Notes under the pieces: generated by a model | Told to the model about the DNA's origin: nothing | The model's database searches: none | What the model saw: the letters and a program-made list of their open reading frames with translations, nothing else | Made by a program: the position numbers and the translations under genes | Assembly: GCA_015494795.1 (NCBI GenBank) | Contig: WGAM01000110.1 | Span: forward strand, 1-41,454 | Source of the DNA: Campylobacterota bacterium | GTDB taxonomy: Bacteria > Campylobacterota > Campylobacteria > Campylobacterales > Sulfurovaceae | DNA: 41,454 bases | Direction: 5' to 3' | Shown: in pieces, positions 1-8,806 of the stretch | Layout: each line of letters opens with the position of its first letter | Numbering within the stretch: the first letter of the stretch is position 1

Positions 1-42
1 ATTCTAAACTAAGCTTTTTTAAGCTATTTACACATCTTATCT

Positions 43-192
43 TTAAGCGAGACTCAGGTTATGGTATTTTTTTTGATTTACCATCATTGCTAATTCAGTT
101 AGATAACCACTGCTACTTATTAATTCTGCTTTTATTAAATCTAGTAGCAACTTTTTATTTTTATATTGGATATTTTGTAGTATAATTTTCAT
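43..192 (-). CDS. possible small ORF (49 aa, MKIILQNIQYKNKKLLLDLIKAELISSSGYLTELAMMVNQKKYHNLSLA), possibly not real or a relic
   Basis: Read by eye on the minus strand; no clear Shine-Dalgarno and its ATG lies inside an inverted repeat. Confidence 0.2.
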   Translation of the reverse strand: MKIILQNIQYKNKKLLLDLIKAELISSSGYLTELAMMVNQKKYHNLSLA

Positions 193-235
193 GATTATTA
201 TGTAGGTTTGCATATCGCATAATAATCACTTTTTT
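192..235 (+). terminator. intrinsic-terminator-like hairpin
   Basis: Perfect 11-bp arms TGATTATTATG (192-202) / CATAATAATCA (218-228), 15-nt loop, followed by C then T6 (230-235). Confidence 0.45.
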
Positions 236-534
236 CTGATATTCTTCCTTATTTTCTCTTTTTTTGTCTAAAGTGTAGTATTATTATATATATCTTGAAT
301 ATACAAGCCCAACTTGCAATAGTTGTATTAGTTTTGGTGACTATTTTTATTCTTTAAAATATTATTTATCTTTTAATAGTAAGTTTTATAATGTTAATAT
401 AGTTTTTCAGAAATTATAAATAAAGTAAGCATAAAAGAACTATTTAATCTATAATATGAAGTGTAGAAAAATAGTTAAAATATAAAATAGTTATTCTAAA
501 TAACTAAGTTAATATTGTATTAAAGGATTAATTT

Positions 535-1257
535 GTGATAATAATTCCAGCAAGAGTAGGCTCAAGCCGTTTTCCAAATAAGGTATTAGCTGATATAGAT
601 GGAACACCTATGGTTATATATACAGCTCAAGCTGTATCATCTATTGATAGAGTTGCAATTGCTACTGATAGCCCCGAAGTCGTTAAGATAGCAAAAGATT
701 ATAATATAGAGGCTATTATCACCTCTTCAACTCACCAATCAGGTACAGATAGAATATATGAAGCATCGTGTAAATTGGGATTAGATGATAGTGAGATAGT
801 TATAAATGTTCAAGCAGATGAGCCATTTATTGAAAAAGAGGTTGTTCAATCTGTTTTTAATCTAACTAAATTAAATATGGAGAGTAGTAAAATATTGATG
901 AACTCATGCTTTAAATATATAACCAATCCAGAAGCAGATGACCCAAATATTGTAAAAGTTGTAACTGATGAGAGTAATATTGCACTATACTTCTCAAGAG
1001 CTAAAATCCCATACCCTAGAGACCACCATTTCAATAGATACAGAGGACATATTGGAATTTATGGATTTACCAAAAAGTCATTAGAGAGATTTTGTCAACT
1101 CCCTATCTCTCCAATAGAGAGTATTGAAAAACTTGAACAGCTTAGAACACTATATTATGGATATGAAGTAGCTATGGTAGAGGTAGAGACCAATAGCTTT
1201 GGCATAGATACACCAGAAGATTTAGAGAGAGCATTAGAGTTTTTAAAAAAAATTTAA
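535..1257 (+). CDS. kdsB: 3-deoxy-manno-octulosonate cytidylyltransferase
   Basis: N-terminal MIIIPARVGSSRFPNKVLADIDGTPM and internal NVQADEPFI are typical of KdsB; GTG start with AAGGA upstream. Confidence 0.95.
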   Translation: MIIIPARVGSSRFPNKVLADIDGTPMVIYTAQAVSSIDRVAIATDSPEVVKIAKDYNIEAIITSSTHQSGTDRIYEASCKLGLDDSEIVINVQADEPFIEKEVVQSVFNLTKLNMESSKILMNSCFKYITNPEADDPNIVKVVTDESNIALYFSRAKIPYPRDHHFNRYRGHIGIYGFTKKSLERFCQLPISPIESIEKLEQLRTLYYGYEVAMVEVETNSFGIDTPEDLERALEFLKKI

Positions 1258-3383
1258 AGATAATTAGGGGTACAAAGTTCTACTTTTTTCCCTTTTTGCT
1301 CTAATACTATTATATCAATATTATCTCCTACATTATATATATCATCTAATCTATTAATTCTCTTTTTTGATACTTTTGAGATGTGTAAAAGAGCATCATA
1401 TCCATCTGGCATCTCTACAAACATACCAAAATCAACTATCTTTTTAATTTTCCCCTTATACTTTTTATTTATCTCATAATTCATTATTGGTTTTTTTGAC
1501 GGAGATACTATTGTATCTATATACTCTTTTGCTTTTATAATGTTATCTTTTGAGTTACTTGTTATTTTAACAGAGTTTGCATCTCTATCTATATCTATAC
1601 TTACTCCAAATTTATCTATAATATCTCTAATTGTTCCTCCACCTTTTCCGATAATTGCTGGAATATCACCTGCTTCTATACTAAATACTATGGTTGATGG
1701 TAGAGCTTGACTTGGAGTCATACTATTTAGAGACTCCTCCATTATATCTAATATATGTAATCTACCCTCTTTTGCTTGGATTAGTGCATCTCTTAATATT
1801 TTAGTATCTATCCCTCCAAGTTTTATATCCATCTGAAGAGCAGTTATACCATCTTTTGTTCCTGTGATTTTAAAATCCATATCTCCATCATGGTCTTCTA
1901 GCCCCATAATATCACTAAGAACTGCATATCTATCTCCATCGGTTACAAGCCCCATTGCAATACCTGCTACAAGTTTTTGGGTTTTTACTTCTGATGCTTT
2001 TAGTGCTAAAGCTCCCCCACATACTGTTGCCATAGATGATGAACCATTTGACTCTAAGATTTCAGATACTAAACGGATTGTAATATCTCTATCTATATCT
2101 AGCGTAGGCTCTAAAGCTCTTTTTGCTAAATTTCCATGTCCTAACTCTCTTCTGCCGGGAGGTCCCTGTCTCTTTGCCTCTCCTACAGAGAAGGCAGGAA
2201 AGTTATAGTGAACCATAAATGTCTCATATAGAGAACTCTTAGAGCCAATTAATTCATAGGATTGAGCTGACTTTATATCTCCAATAGTTGAAGTTACTAA
2301 TGCTTGTGTCTGCCCTCTTGTAAATAGACAAGAGCCATGAACTGATGGAAGAATATTTGTCTCAATTGAGATTTTTCGTATCTCATTTAATCTTCTACCA
2401 TCTGCTCTTATATTTTTATCTAAAATTAGAGAACGAACAACAGACTTTTTATAAGCAGATAACATCTCTGAGATTAACTCTCTCTCCTTAATATCTCCTC
2501 TACTCTCAAAATCTAAATAGATTTTATCCTCTATATATTTTAGTTCGCTATTTCTCTCACTCTTTGCCATTGTCTGTATGGCAGAAGATACCTCATCTTT
2601 ATAATTCTTTTCAATATAATCATATAAGTCTCTATCTGATAGCTCTTCTGACATTGTTAAATCTATTTTATCTTTAATAACATCTTTAAATCCATCTTCA
2701 TACTCTTTAGTTGCTCTACTGATTGCAGCTTTAGATATTTCAAGAATTTCTAAAAGTTCATCTTCATCTAACTCATTTATTAGCTGTTTATTATCCTTTT
2801 TCGATGCATTTACACACATCTCTATCATAAGTATATCTAATCCACTCCCTACAACAAGTAAATCTAGTGTTGATTTATCCTGCTCAATAAATGTTGGATT
2901 TATAACTATTTTATTATCAATTTTTCCAATACGAATAGCTGAAACTAGTTTTCTTATAGGAATATCAGAGGTATAGAGTGCAGATGATGCTGCATTCATT
3001 CCTGCTACTTGCATATCAACTCTCTCATCACTACTTAATACCATAACAGTTATAACTACAGGATAGTGAAAGCCTTTTGGAAAGAGTGGTCGTAAGGAAC
3101 GGTCTATAACTCTTGATGTTAAAGTCTCAAAATCACCCGGTTTTGTCTCTCTTTTTATAAATCCCCCCGGTATCTTAGCAGCTGCATAAGACTTTTCTAT
3201 ATATTGAACCGTTAAAGGTAAAAAATCTTCTGTTACAGGATTTAAATCAATAGCTACTGTAGCTAATAGTACAGCATCTCCACACTGATAAAGCACTGCT
3301 CCACTTGCCTGTTTAGCTACCTTATTAAATGAATATTTTTCATTTAAATTATTACAATCAATCTCTATAATCTGTTCATTCAT
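1254..3383 (-). CDS. pnp: polyribonucleotide nucleotidyltransferase (PNPase)
   Basis: Full-length RNase PH x2 + KH (IPAIIGKGGGTIRDI) + S1 domain (YKGKIKKIVDFGMFVEMPDGYDALLHISK). Confidence 0.97.
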   Translation of the reverse strand: MNEQIIEIDCNNLNEKYSFNKVAKQASGAVLYQCGDAVLLATVAIDLNPVTEDFLPLTVQYIEKSYAAAKIPGGFIKRETKPGDFETLTSRVIDRSLRPLFPKGFHYPVVITVMVLSSDERVDMQVAGMNAASSALYTSDIPIRKLVSAIRIGKIDNKIVINPTFIEQDKSTLDLLVVGSGLDILMIEMCVNASKKDNKQLINELDEDELLEILEISKAAISRATKEYEDGFKDVIKDKIDLTMSEELSDRDLYDYIEKNYKDEVSSAIQTMAKSERNSELKYIEDKIYLDFESRGDIKERELISEMLSAYKKSVVRSLILDKNIRADGRRLNEIRKISIETNILPSVHGSCLFTRGQTQALVTSTIGDIKSAQSYELIGSKSSLYETFMVHYNFPAFSVGEAKRQGPPGRRELGHGNLAKRALEPTLDIDRDITIRLVSEILESNGSSSMATVCGGALALKASEVKTQKLVAGIAMGLVTDGDRYAVLSDIMGLEDHDGDMDFKITGTKDGITALQMDIKLGGIDTKILRDALIQAKEGRLHILDIMEESLNSMTPSQALPSTIVFSIEAGDIPAIIGKGGGTIRDIIDKFGVSIDIDRDANSVKITSNSKDNIIKAKEYIDTIVSPSKKPIMNYEINKKYKGKIKKIVDFGMFVEMPDGYDALLHISKVSKKRINRLDDIYNVGDNIDIIVLEQKGKKVELCTPNYL

Positions 3384-3411
3384 ACTCTATTTTTCCTTCT
3401 CTTTATTTTAT

Positions 3412-4920
3412 CTATTTACCTGCAGAAGTTGCTGCTGTTCCTAAAAGATTTTTTAAATCATTATCTTTAAAACTCACTCCTAACCCTGCTGAAAAACTAT
3501 TAGCTTTGCTATTTAATATATTATTAGCACTTAAATATGCATTTATATGTTTAAAAAATTGATACCTTACTGTTGTTGTTAAATTTGGATTTTTACCTCT
3601 AATATCAGTTACAGCATTAAAGTCATAAATATCAGCACTAATTTTTAGAGTATCATTTCTACTAAAATAGTCAACTCCAAATCCACCCGTGCTATCAATA
3701 ATACCTACACGAAATAGTAAATCATTATATCTCTTTCCATATTGAGCTGATAATAGATAGTCTCCACTCTCATGTTTTTTATTTCCTATATATCCTCTAC
3801 TAAATTTACTATCTGCTTTAAAGCTTGGTGCAGATGCAACACCTAACATATAATATCTAGTAGCATCTGGTTTCAGTGCTAGATTAAATCGTGTTTTAGA
3901 GTATCCACCATCATCATTAACCTCATCTGCTCTCATCTCAATCTCTAACTCACTCTTTGTCATACTATCAAGATACTTATCAATCTTCTCCATAGTCTCT
4001 GTTCCATTAGAGAAGAAACCATCAACAGAGGTTAATGCCTTATTTAAAGAGCTATCATTATTCTCTATAGTATGATTTAAATTATCCTCTAGGTGTGTAA
4101 ACTTATCCATAGCTGGTGGAAGTTTTTTATCTAGCGTAGCTCCTATACTATCTAAATATCTTGTAATACTATCAATTCTCTTCATAATATTAGGTAAATC
4201 TTTATTAATGTTAGTGGCTACTTCTGAGTATTTAGCTAAAGTATTATGAATATCTTTAGATACTTTTGAGTAATCTTTTGATGTTTTTGTAATAGTTGCA
4301 CTCATCTTATCAAATCTTTTAATAGCACTGTTTAGATTTTCAATAATTTCATGAATTGTTCTATTCTCATCTCTACTAATTGAAGATAGAAGATTTGTAA
4401 ACTCTTTTATATTATGAAGTGATGTATTAATATCCTCTTTTCCACCACTATTTAAAATATCTCTTAAATCATGAACTAAAAGTTTAATTTCAGTAAATGC
4501 CTCATCGGCAGATGTTGAAGCCTCTGCAATAGATGACTGTTTTTCCTCTTTTTGTAAAAGCATATTTGGTTTTAGATTTTTATTTGAATGTCCTGGTTTT
4601 ATATCTAAAAACTTTCCACCTAATAGAGAGTCTTGAGAGAGTCCAATAATTGAGTCATCTGGAATAGTTATCCCCTCATCTATACTAAGATTAACAATAA
4701 CATCATTGCCTTTTAGATTAATACTCTTAACAAAACCTATATCAACACCTTTAAGTTTAACTTTTGCTTTAGGTTTCAATCCTGTCCCATCGTCTATTTT
4801 AGCCATTATTGGATAACTTTTTTTAAAAAGATTATCAAAACTACTAAGTTGAGAGAGTAGTCCAAATAGAAAAAAGAGTGATATAGTTATAAAAAGTCCT
4901 ACCTTTGCTTCTGTCTTCAA
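3412..4920 (-). CDS. MCE/MlaD-family protein with apparent C-terminal outer-membrane beta-barrel-like region
   Basis: N-terminal TM then MCE domain (DDGTGLKPKAKVKLKGVDIGFVKSINLKG...); central helical region; C-terminal alternating amphipathic strands with Gly/aromatics. Confidence 0.85.
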   Translation of the reverse strand: MKTEAKVGLFITISLFFLFGLLSQLSSFDNLFKKSYPIMAKIDDGTGLKPKAKVKLKGVDIGFVKSINLKGNDVIVNLSIDEGITIPDDSIIGLSQDSLLGGKFLDIKPGHSNKNLKPNMLLQKEEKQSSIAEASTSADEAFTEIKLLVHDLRDILNSGGKEDINTSLHNIKEFTNLLSSISRDENRTIHEIIENLNSAIKRFDKMSATITKTSKDYSKVSKDIHNTLAKYSEVATNINKDLPNIMKRIDSITRYLDSIGATLDKKLPPAMDKFTHLEDNLNHTIENNDSSLNKALTSVDGFFSNGTETMEKIDKYLDSMTKSELEIEMRADEVNDDGGYSKTRFNLALKPDATRYYMLGVASAPSFKADSKFSRGYIGNKKHESGDYLLSAQYGKRYNDLLFRVGIIDSTGGFGVDYFSRNDTLKISADIYDFNAVTDIRGKNPNLTTTVRYQFFKHINAYLSANNILNSKANSFSAGLGVSFKDNDLKNLLGTAATSAGK

Positions 4921-6995
4921 TTATTAGCTCCTTGTGATAAGAAATTATCCTCTATATTCTGTTGTATCCCCCCAATAGGATAGAGATTTAGCTCTAAATA
5001 GAGTGCTGTATTTTTAAGTGAGCTATCAACATTTGGAATAATCTCTTGCCCTATAGTAATCTTAGAACTCCAACATCTCTTTTTATGAGACCACCCTATA
5101 CCCCACTGATGATTATATCCCTGCTCCATATCATAATCAAAATCTATAAACCAACTATTCTCCTTTTTGTAATGATTTATAAATTTAGCCTGTAAAAAGC
5201 TAGATTTTTTATCTTTAAATAAAAAATCATTATTATAGAAATGTGTTAACATTATATCATAGTTGTTTTGATTATATCTAAAAGAGTTTGTTGAGTTATG
5301 AAGTAAACCCTCATCAAAAGCATATTTTAAATTACTATAAAAATATATATTATCCTTTTTATACTCTAACTCATTAATTAAATCACCTTGTGATTTTACC
5401 CTTTTAGGATAGTAACTATATCCTAAATTGTAAACAAAATTCATATCTGAATTATTAAGATACTGCTCTAGTGAAAAACTAATCTGCTCCTCTTTAGTAT
5501 CTGTTACAAATAGCTCTTTTTTTTCATCTGCTAAATATTTATACGAGAGAGGAGACTCTCTCTGTCTGCTTGGTATAATATAGGTTAATTTTGGGTGAAT
5601 TGTATGTATAGATGAGCCGTAGTTTTTAACTAAATCAGATGATAGTGTAAAAGTATGATAATTTCTATAATATAGATAGTAATCTTTATATCTAGGGTCA
5701 ATATTTCTAAAATCAACTCTATTCAAATAGAGATTTTCTGATATTGATAAATCTAAATAGTTATTAAAAAATGAGTCATAGTAGTTAATTGGAAGATTTA
5801 CCTCTAATTGTGTAGCTCTACTCCCCTCTGTTCTAGTAAAATTTTTTACTCTTGCATCAAATGAGTAGAATAGTCTGCTTTTTATAATTTGCTGTAGATA
5901 TTTATGATACTCTAAAGAGGGTAACTCTTGAATAGTTCTATTATTACTCTTTTTACTTATATCTATATTATATTTTCCATATAGTCCAAAGTAGTTTTGA
6001 CTATTATATAAAAATGCATTTAATCTTGACTCTATTAGATTACTCTTTACAAGTTTAGATGCAGACTCTTTCTGTAAATTTAGATACTCTCTATCATTTA
6101 AATATATGGAGTTTAGATATAGTCCACTCTTATAATCTTTAGGAGATATATTTTTTGGTAGAAAATCTGTTGATTGATAAAATAGCTCCATACCCTTATG
6201 TTCATCATTTAAACTATTTAATTTTGCATAAGAGTGTCTATTTTTAAAGTATCCCACTCTAGCATATCCATTAGAGTGGTTTGAGTCAATAAATCTTGCA
6301 GTAATATAAGTTCCGACTCCTCTTTTAACTCTTAACTGTGGGTCAAACTCAATATCCCAATTTGGTTTAGGTGCGTAAAATAGTGGTTGTTCATAGACTA
6401 AACCATCTCTTTTTGTAATTTTAAATCTAGGATATAGGAGTCCTGTAGTTCTCTTATGCACTGTTGGAAATGCTAAATATGGAAAATATAATATAGTATT
6501 ATCATAAAATCTAACCTTAGCATCTTCCATTGTAAGTATCTCTCTACTCTTGTAGTAGTCTGCTCTACTAAACTCTATTGTCCAATCTGGGTCTATTCTA
6601 TTACAGCTAGATATTTTACTCTCACCCAATCTATATACATCATAATCTTTTTGAGCAACAGAGGCATCTATCCATAGATTATCTTCTCCTACTAAAAATA
6701 GGTGATTAATATCAATATCTCTACTAATAGTATCTATTGTTAATCTATCTGAAGAGAGTCTATTATCTTTACCAAGATATTCAACATTCCCCTTAAGTTT
6801 AAGTATTCCATCTCTTCTATCATATACTGCTCTATTGGATTTTATTAAATCACCTCTATATAGAACAATTACTCCATCTTTAGCAATTAGTGTAGTATTA
6901 TTTTCTGCAACAATATGTTTAGCAAAAATTTCAACTCTCTCTTTTGAGATTAAGAGAGCTGTTAATATCAATAGATAGAGAAGAAATCTAACCAT
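4917..6995 (-). CDS. lptD: LPS-assembly protein LptD
   Basis: OstA-like N-terminal domain (VEIFAKHIVAENNTTLIAKDGVIVLYRGDLIKSNRAVYDRRDG) followed by long barrel with TTGLLYPRF-like motif. Confidence 0.9.
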   Translation of the reverse strand: MVRFLLYLLILTALLISKERVEIFAKHIVAENNTTLIAKDGVIVLYRGDLIKSNRAVYDRRDGILKLKGNVEYLGKDNRLSSDRLTIDTISRDIDINHLFLVGEDNLWIDASVAQKDYDVYRLGESKISSCNRIDPDWTIEFSRADYYKSREILTMEDAKVRFYDNTILYFPYLAFPTVHKRTTGLLYPRFKITKRDGLVYEQPLFYAPKPNWDIEFDPQLRVKRGVGTYITARFIDSNHSNGYARVGYFKNRHSYAKLNSLNDEHKGMELFYQSTDFLPKNISPKDYKSGLYLNSIYLNDREYLNLQKESASKLVKSNLIESRLNAFLYNSQNYFGLYGKYNIDISKKSNNRTIQELPSLEYHKYLQQIIKSRLFYSFDARVKNFTRTEGSRATQLEVNLPINYYDSFFNNYLDLSISENLYLNRVDFRNIDPRYKDYYLYYRNYHTFTLSSDLVKNYGSSIHTIHPKLTYIIPSRQRESPLSYKYLADEKKELFVTDTKEEQISFSLEQYLNNSDMNFVYNLGYSYYPKRVKSQGDLINELEYKKDNIYFYSNLKYAFDEGLLHNSTNSFRYNQNNYDIMLTHFYNNDFLFKDKKSSFLQAKFINHYKKENSWFIDFDYDMEQGYNHQWGIGWSHKKRCWSSKITIGQEIIPNVDSSLKNTALYLELNLYPIGGIQQNIEDNFLSQGANN

Positions 6996-7001
6996 TTAAA
7001 A

Positions 7002-7460
7002 CTACACATCTACTACTATAGTCTTAGCTAACTTATCATGAAGTGTCTGAACTAATGGATTAAAATATGCAAAGATATAACCTAAATAGAATATACTATC
7101 ACTAATTATTCTAAGGGTAGCTCTTAAAAAGGCTACTCTAAAAGATGGTATGTTACCACTATCTAACTCTATAATTTTAATTTTCAGTAGTCTCTTACCT
7201 GGTGTCATACCACTCTGCCATACAAAAAATGTCTGATAGATAACTCTTAATAGAAGAAATACTACTGTATTTTGTTCTAAAAAAGTTGCCATAGGTGTAA
7301 AATCCATGGAGTTCTGCTGTAGAGAGATATATATATTTAAAAGTTGGTCATAAAATATAATAAATAGAAATAGTGATACTATAATATCATCTATAAAATA
7401 GGCACTAGCTCTCTTACCAATAGATGATATTTTATACTTATCTATATCCAAATTTTCCAT
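7002..7460 (-). CDS. RDD family membrane protein
   Basis: RASAYFIDDIIVSLFLF start and GMTPGKRLLKIKII motif, TM segments. Confidence 0.9.
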   Translation of the reverse strand: MENLDIDKYKISSIGKRASAYFIDDIIVSLFLFIIFYDQLLNIYISLQQNSMDFTPMATFLEQNTVVFLLLRVIYQTFFVWQSGMTPGKRLLKIKIIELDSGNIPSFRVAFLRATLRIISDSIFYLGYIFAYFNPLVQTLHDKLAKTIVVDV

Positions 7461-7467
7461 AACTATC

Positions 7468-8739
7468 CTAAAGTGCTTGATATGCTATATCTGTTCTACA
7501 CTGTTTACCAGCAAAATGAACTTGCCCCACTAACATATAGGCTCTCTCTTGAGCCTCTGCTATACTCTCTCCAACTCCAACACAAACAAGTACTCTTCCA
7601 CCTGTTGCATATAGTTTACCATCATCTCCTAAAGATACACCTGCAAAAGAGATATGAGTATTCTCTTTAAGCTCATCATGAACAATATCATCAATAATAA
7701 TCTCTGCTGGTTCACTACTCTTATATGGATAATCTCTACTAGCCATTACGACACCAACTGCATATCTATTCTCATAAAACTCTATTTTTGTATCTTTTAG
7801 TTTTCCTACTGCTGAGTTATAGAATAGTTCACTTGCAGGAGTTTTAAGTAGAGGCATAAGCTCTTCACACTCAGGGTCACCAAAACGGACATTATACTCT
7901 AAAATCATAGGCTCTCCATCAACAACCATAACACCCATAAATAGAACACCTTTAAATGGATTACCCTCTGCTCTCATACCATCTAGTGTAGGGATTACAA
8001 CCCTCTCTTTTAGTTTTCTATAAATCTCCTCATTAGCTAATGGAGTTGGAACATAAGCACCCATTCCACCTGTATTTGGTCCCTTATCTCCATTTAGTAG
8101 TCTCTTATGGTCTTGAGCTGCTGGTAGTAGTATAAAATCTTTACCATCACAAACTGCAAATAGAGATAACTCATATCCATCTAAAAACTCTTCTATAATA
8201 ATTGCTTTTCCTGCATCTCCAAATGAGTTTCCAGATAGCATATCTCCACTAGCCTTTTTAGCTTCATCATGAGTAGAGGCAATAATAACACCTTTTCCCC
8301 CACATAATCCATCTGCTTTTACAACAATAGGACTATTCATAGTATCAATAAATCTATAGGCTTCTTCTAGTGATGAGGTCTCTATATATTTTGCTGTTGG
8401 AATATTGTGTCTAGCTAAAAAGTTTTTCATAAATATCTTAGAACCCTCTAACTGTGATGCTTTAGCAGATGGACCAAATATAGTAAGCCCTCTAGCTTCA
8501 AAAATATCTACAATACCAGCAACTAGAGGTGCTTCGGGTCCTACTATAGTTAAATCTACACTATTTTCTTCACAAAAATTAGCTAACTCATTAAAATCAC
8601 TAATATCTAAATTCTCACCTAAATTAGGTGTAGCCCCATTTCCGGGAGCAAAATATAACTTATCTACACTCTTATCTCTATTTAGAGCTAACCCAATAGA
8701 GTACTCTCTTGCTCCTGCACCAATTATTAATATATCCAC
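7468..8739 (-). CDS. purD: phosphoribosylamine--glycine ligase
   Basis: [34 protein letters not shown]-grasp [24 protein letters not shown]. Confidence 0.97.
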   Translation of the reverse strand: MDILIIGAGAREYSIGLALNRDKSVDKLYFAPGNGATPNLGENLDISDFNELANFCEENSVDLTIVGPEAPLVAGIVDIFEARGLTIFGPSAKASQLEGSKIFMKNFLARHNIPTAKYIETSSLEEAYRFIDTMNSPIVVKADGLCGGKGVIIASTHDEAKKASGDMLSGNSFGDAGKAIIIEEFLDGYELSLFAVCDGKDFILLPAAQDHKRLLNGDKGPNTGGMGAYVPTPLANEEIYRKLKERVVIPTLDGMRAEGNPFKGVLFMGVMVVDGEPMILEYNVRFGDPECEELMPLLKTPASELFYNSAVGKLKDTKIEFYENRYAVGVVMASRDYPYKSSEPAEIIIDDIVHDELKENTHISFAGVSLGDDGKLYATGGRVLVCVGVGESIAEAQERAYMLVGQVHFAGKQCRTDIAYQAL

Positions 8740-8806
8740 TTATATATCTCCACAATTAAATAATATAGGTAATTATACTTAATTTATTATATAAATAAAG
8801 AGATTG

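Noticed and set aside
846-1034. 62-aa minus ORF in the track
   Set aside because: Antisense shadow of kdsB.
1864-2208. 114-aa plus ORF
   Set aside because: Antisense shadow of pnp; low-complexity Ser/Pro-rich translation typical of the reverse strand.
7473-7670. 65-aa plus ORF
   Set aside because: Antisense shadow of purD.
8405-8782. 125-aa plus ORF
   Set aside because: Antisense shadow of purD.
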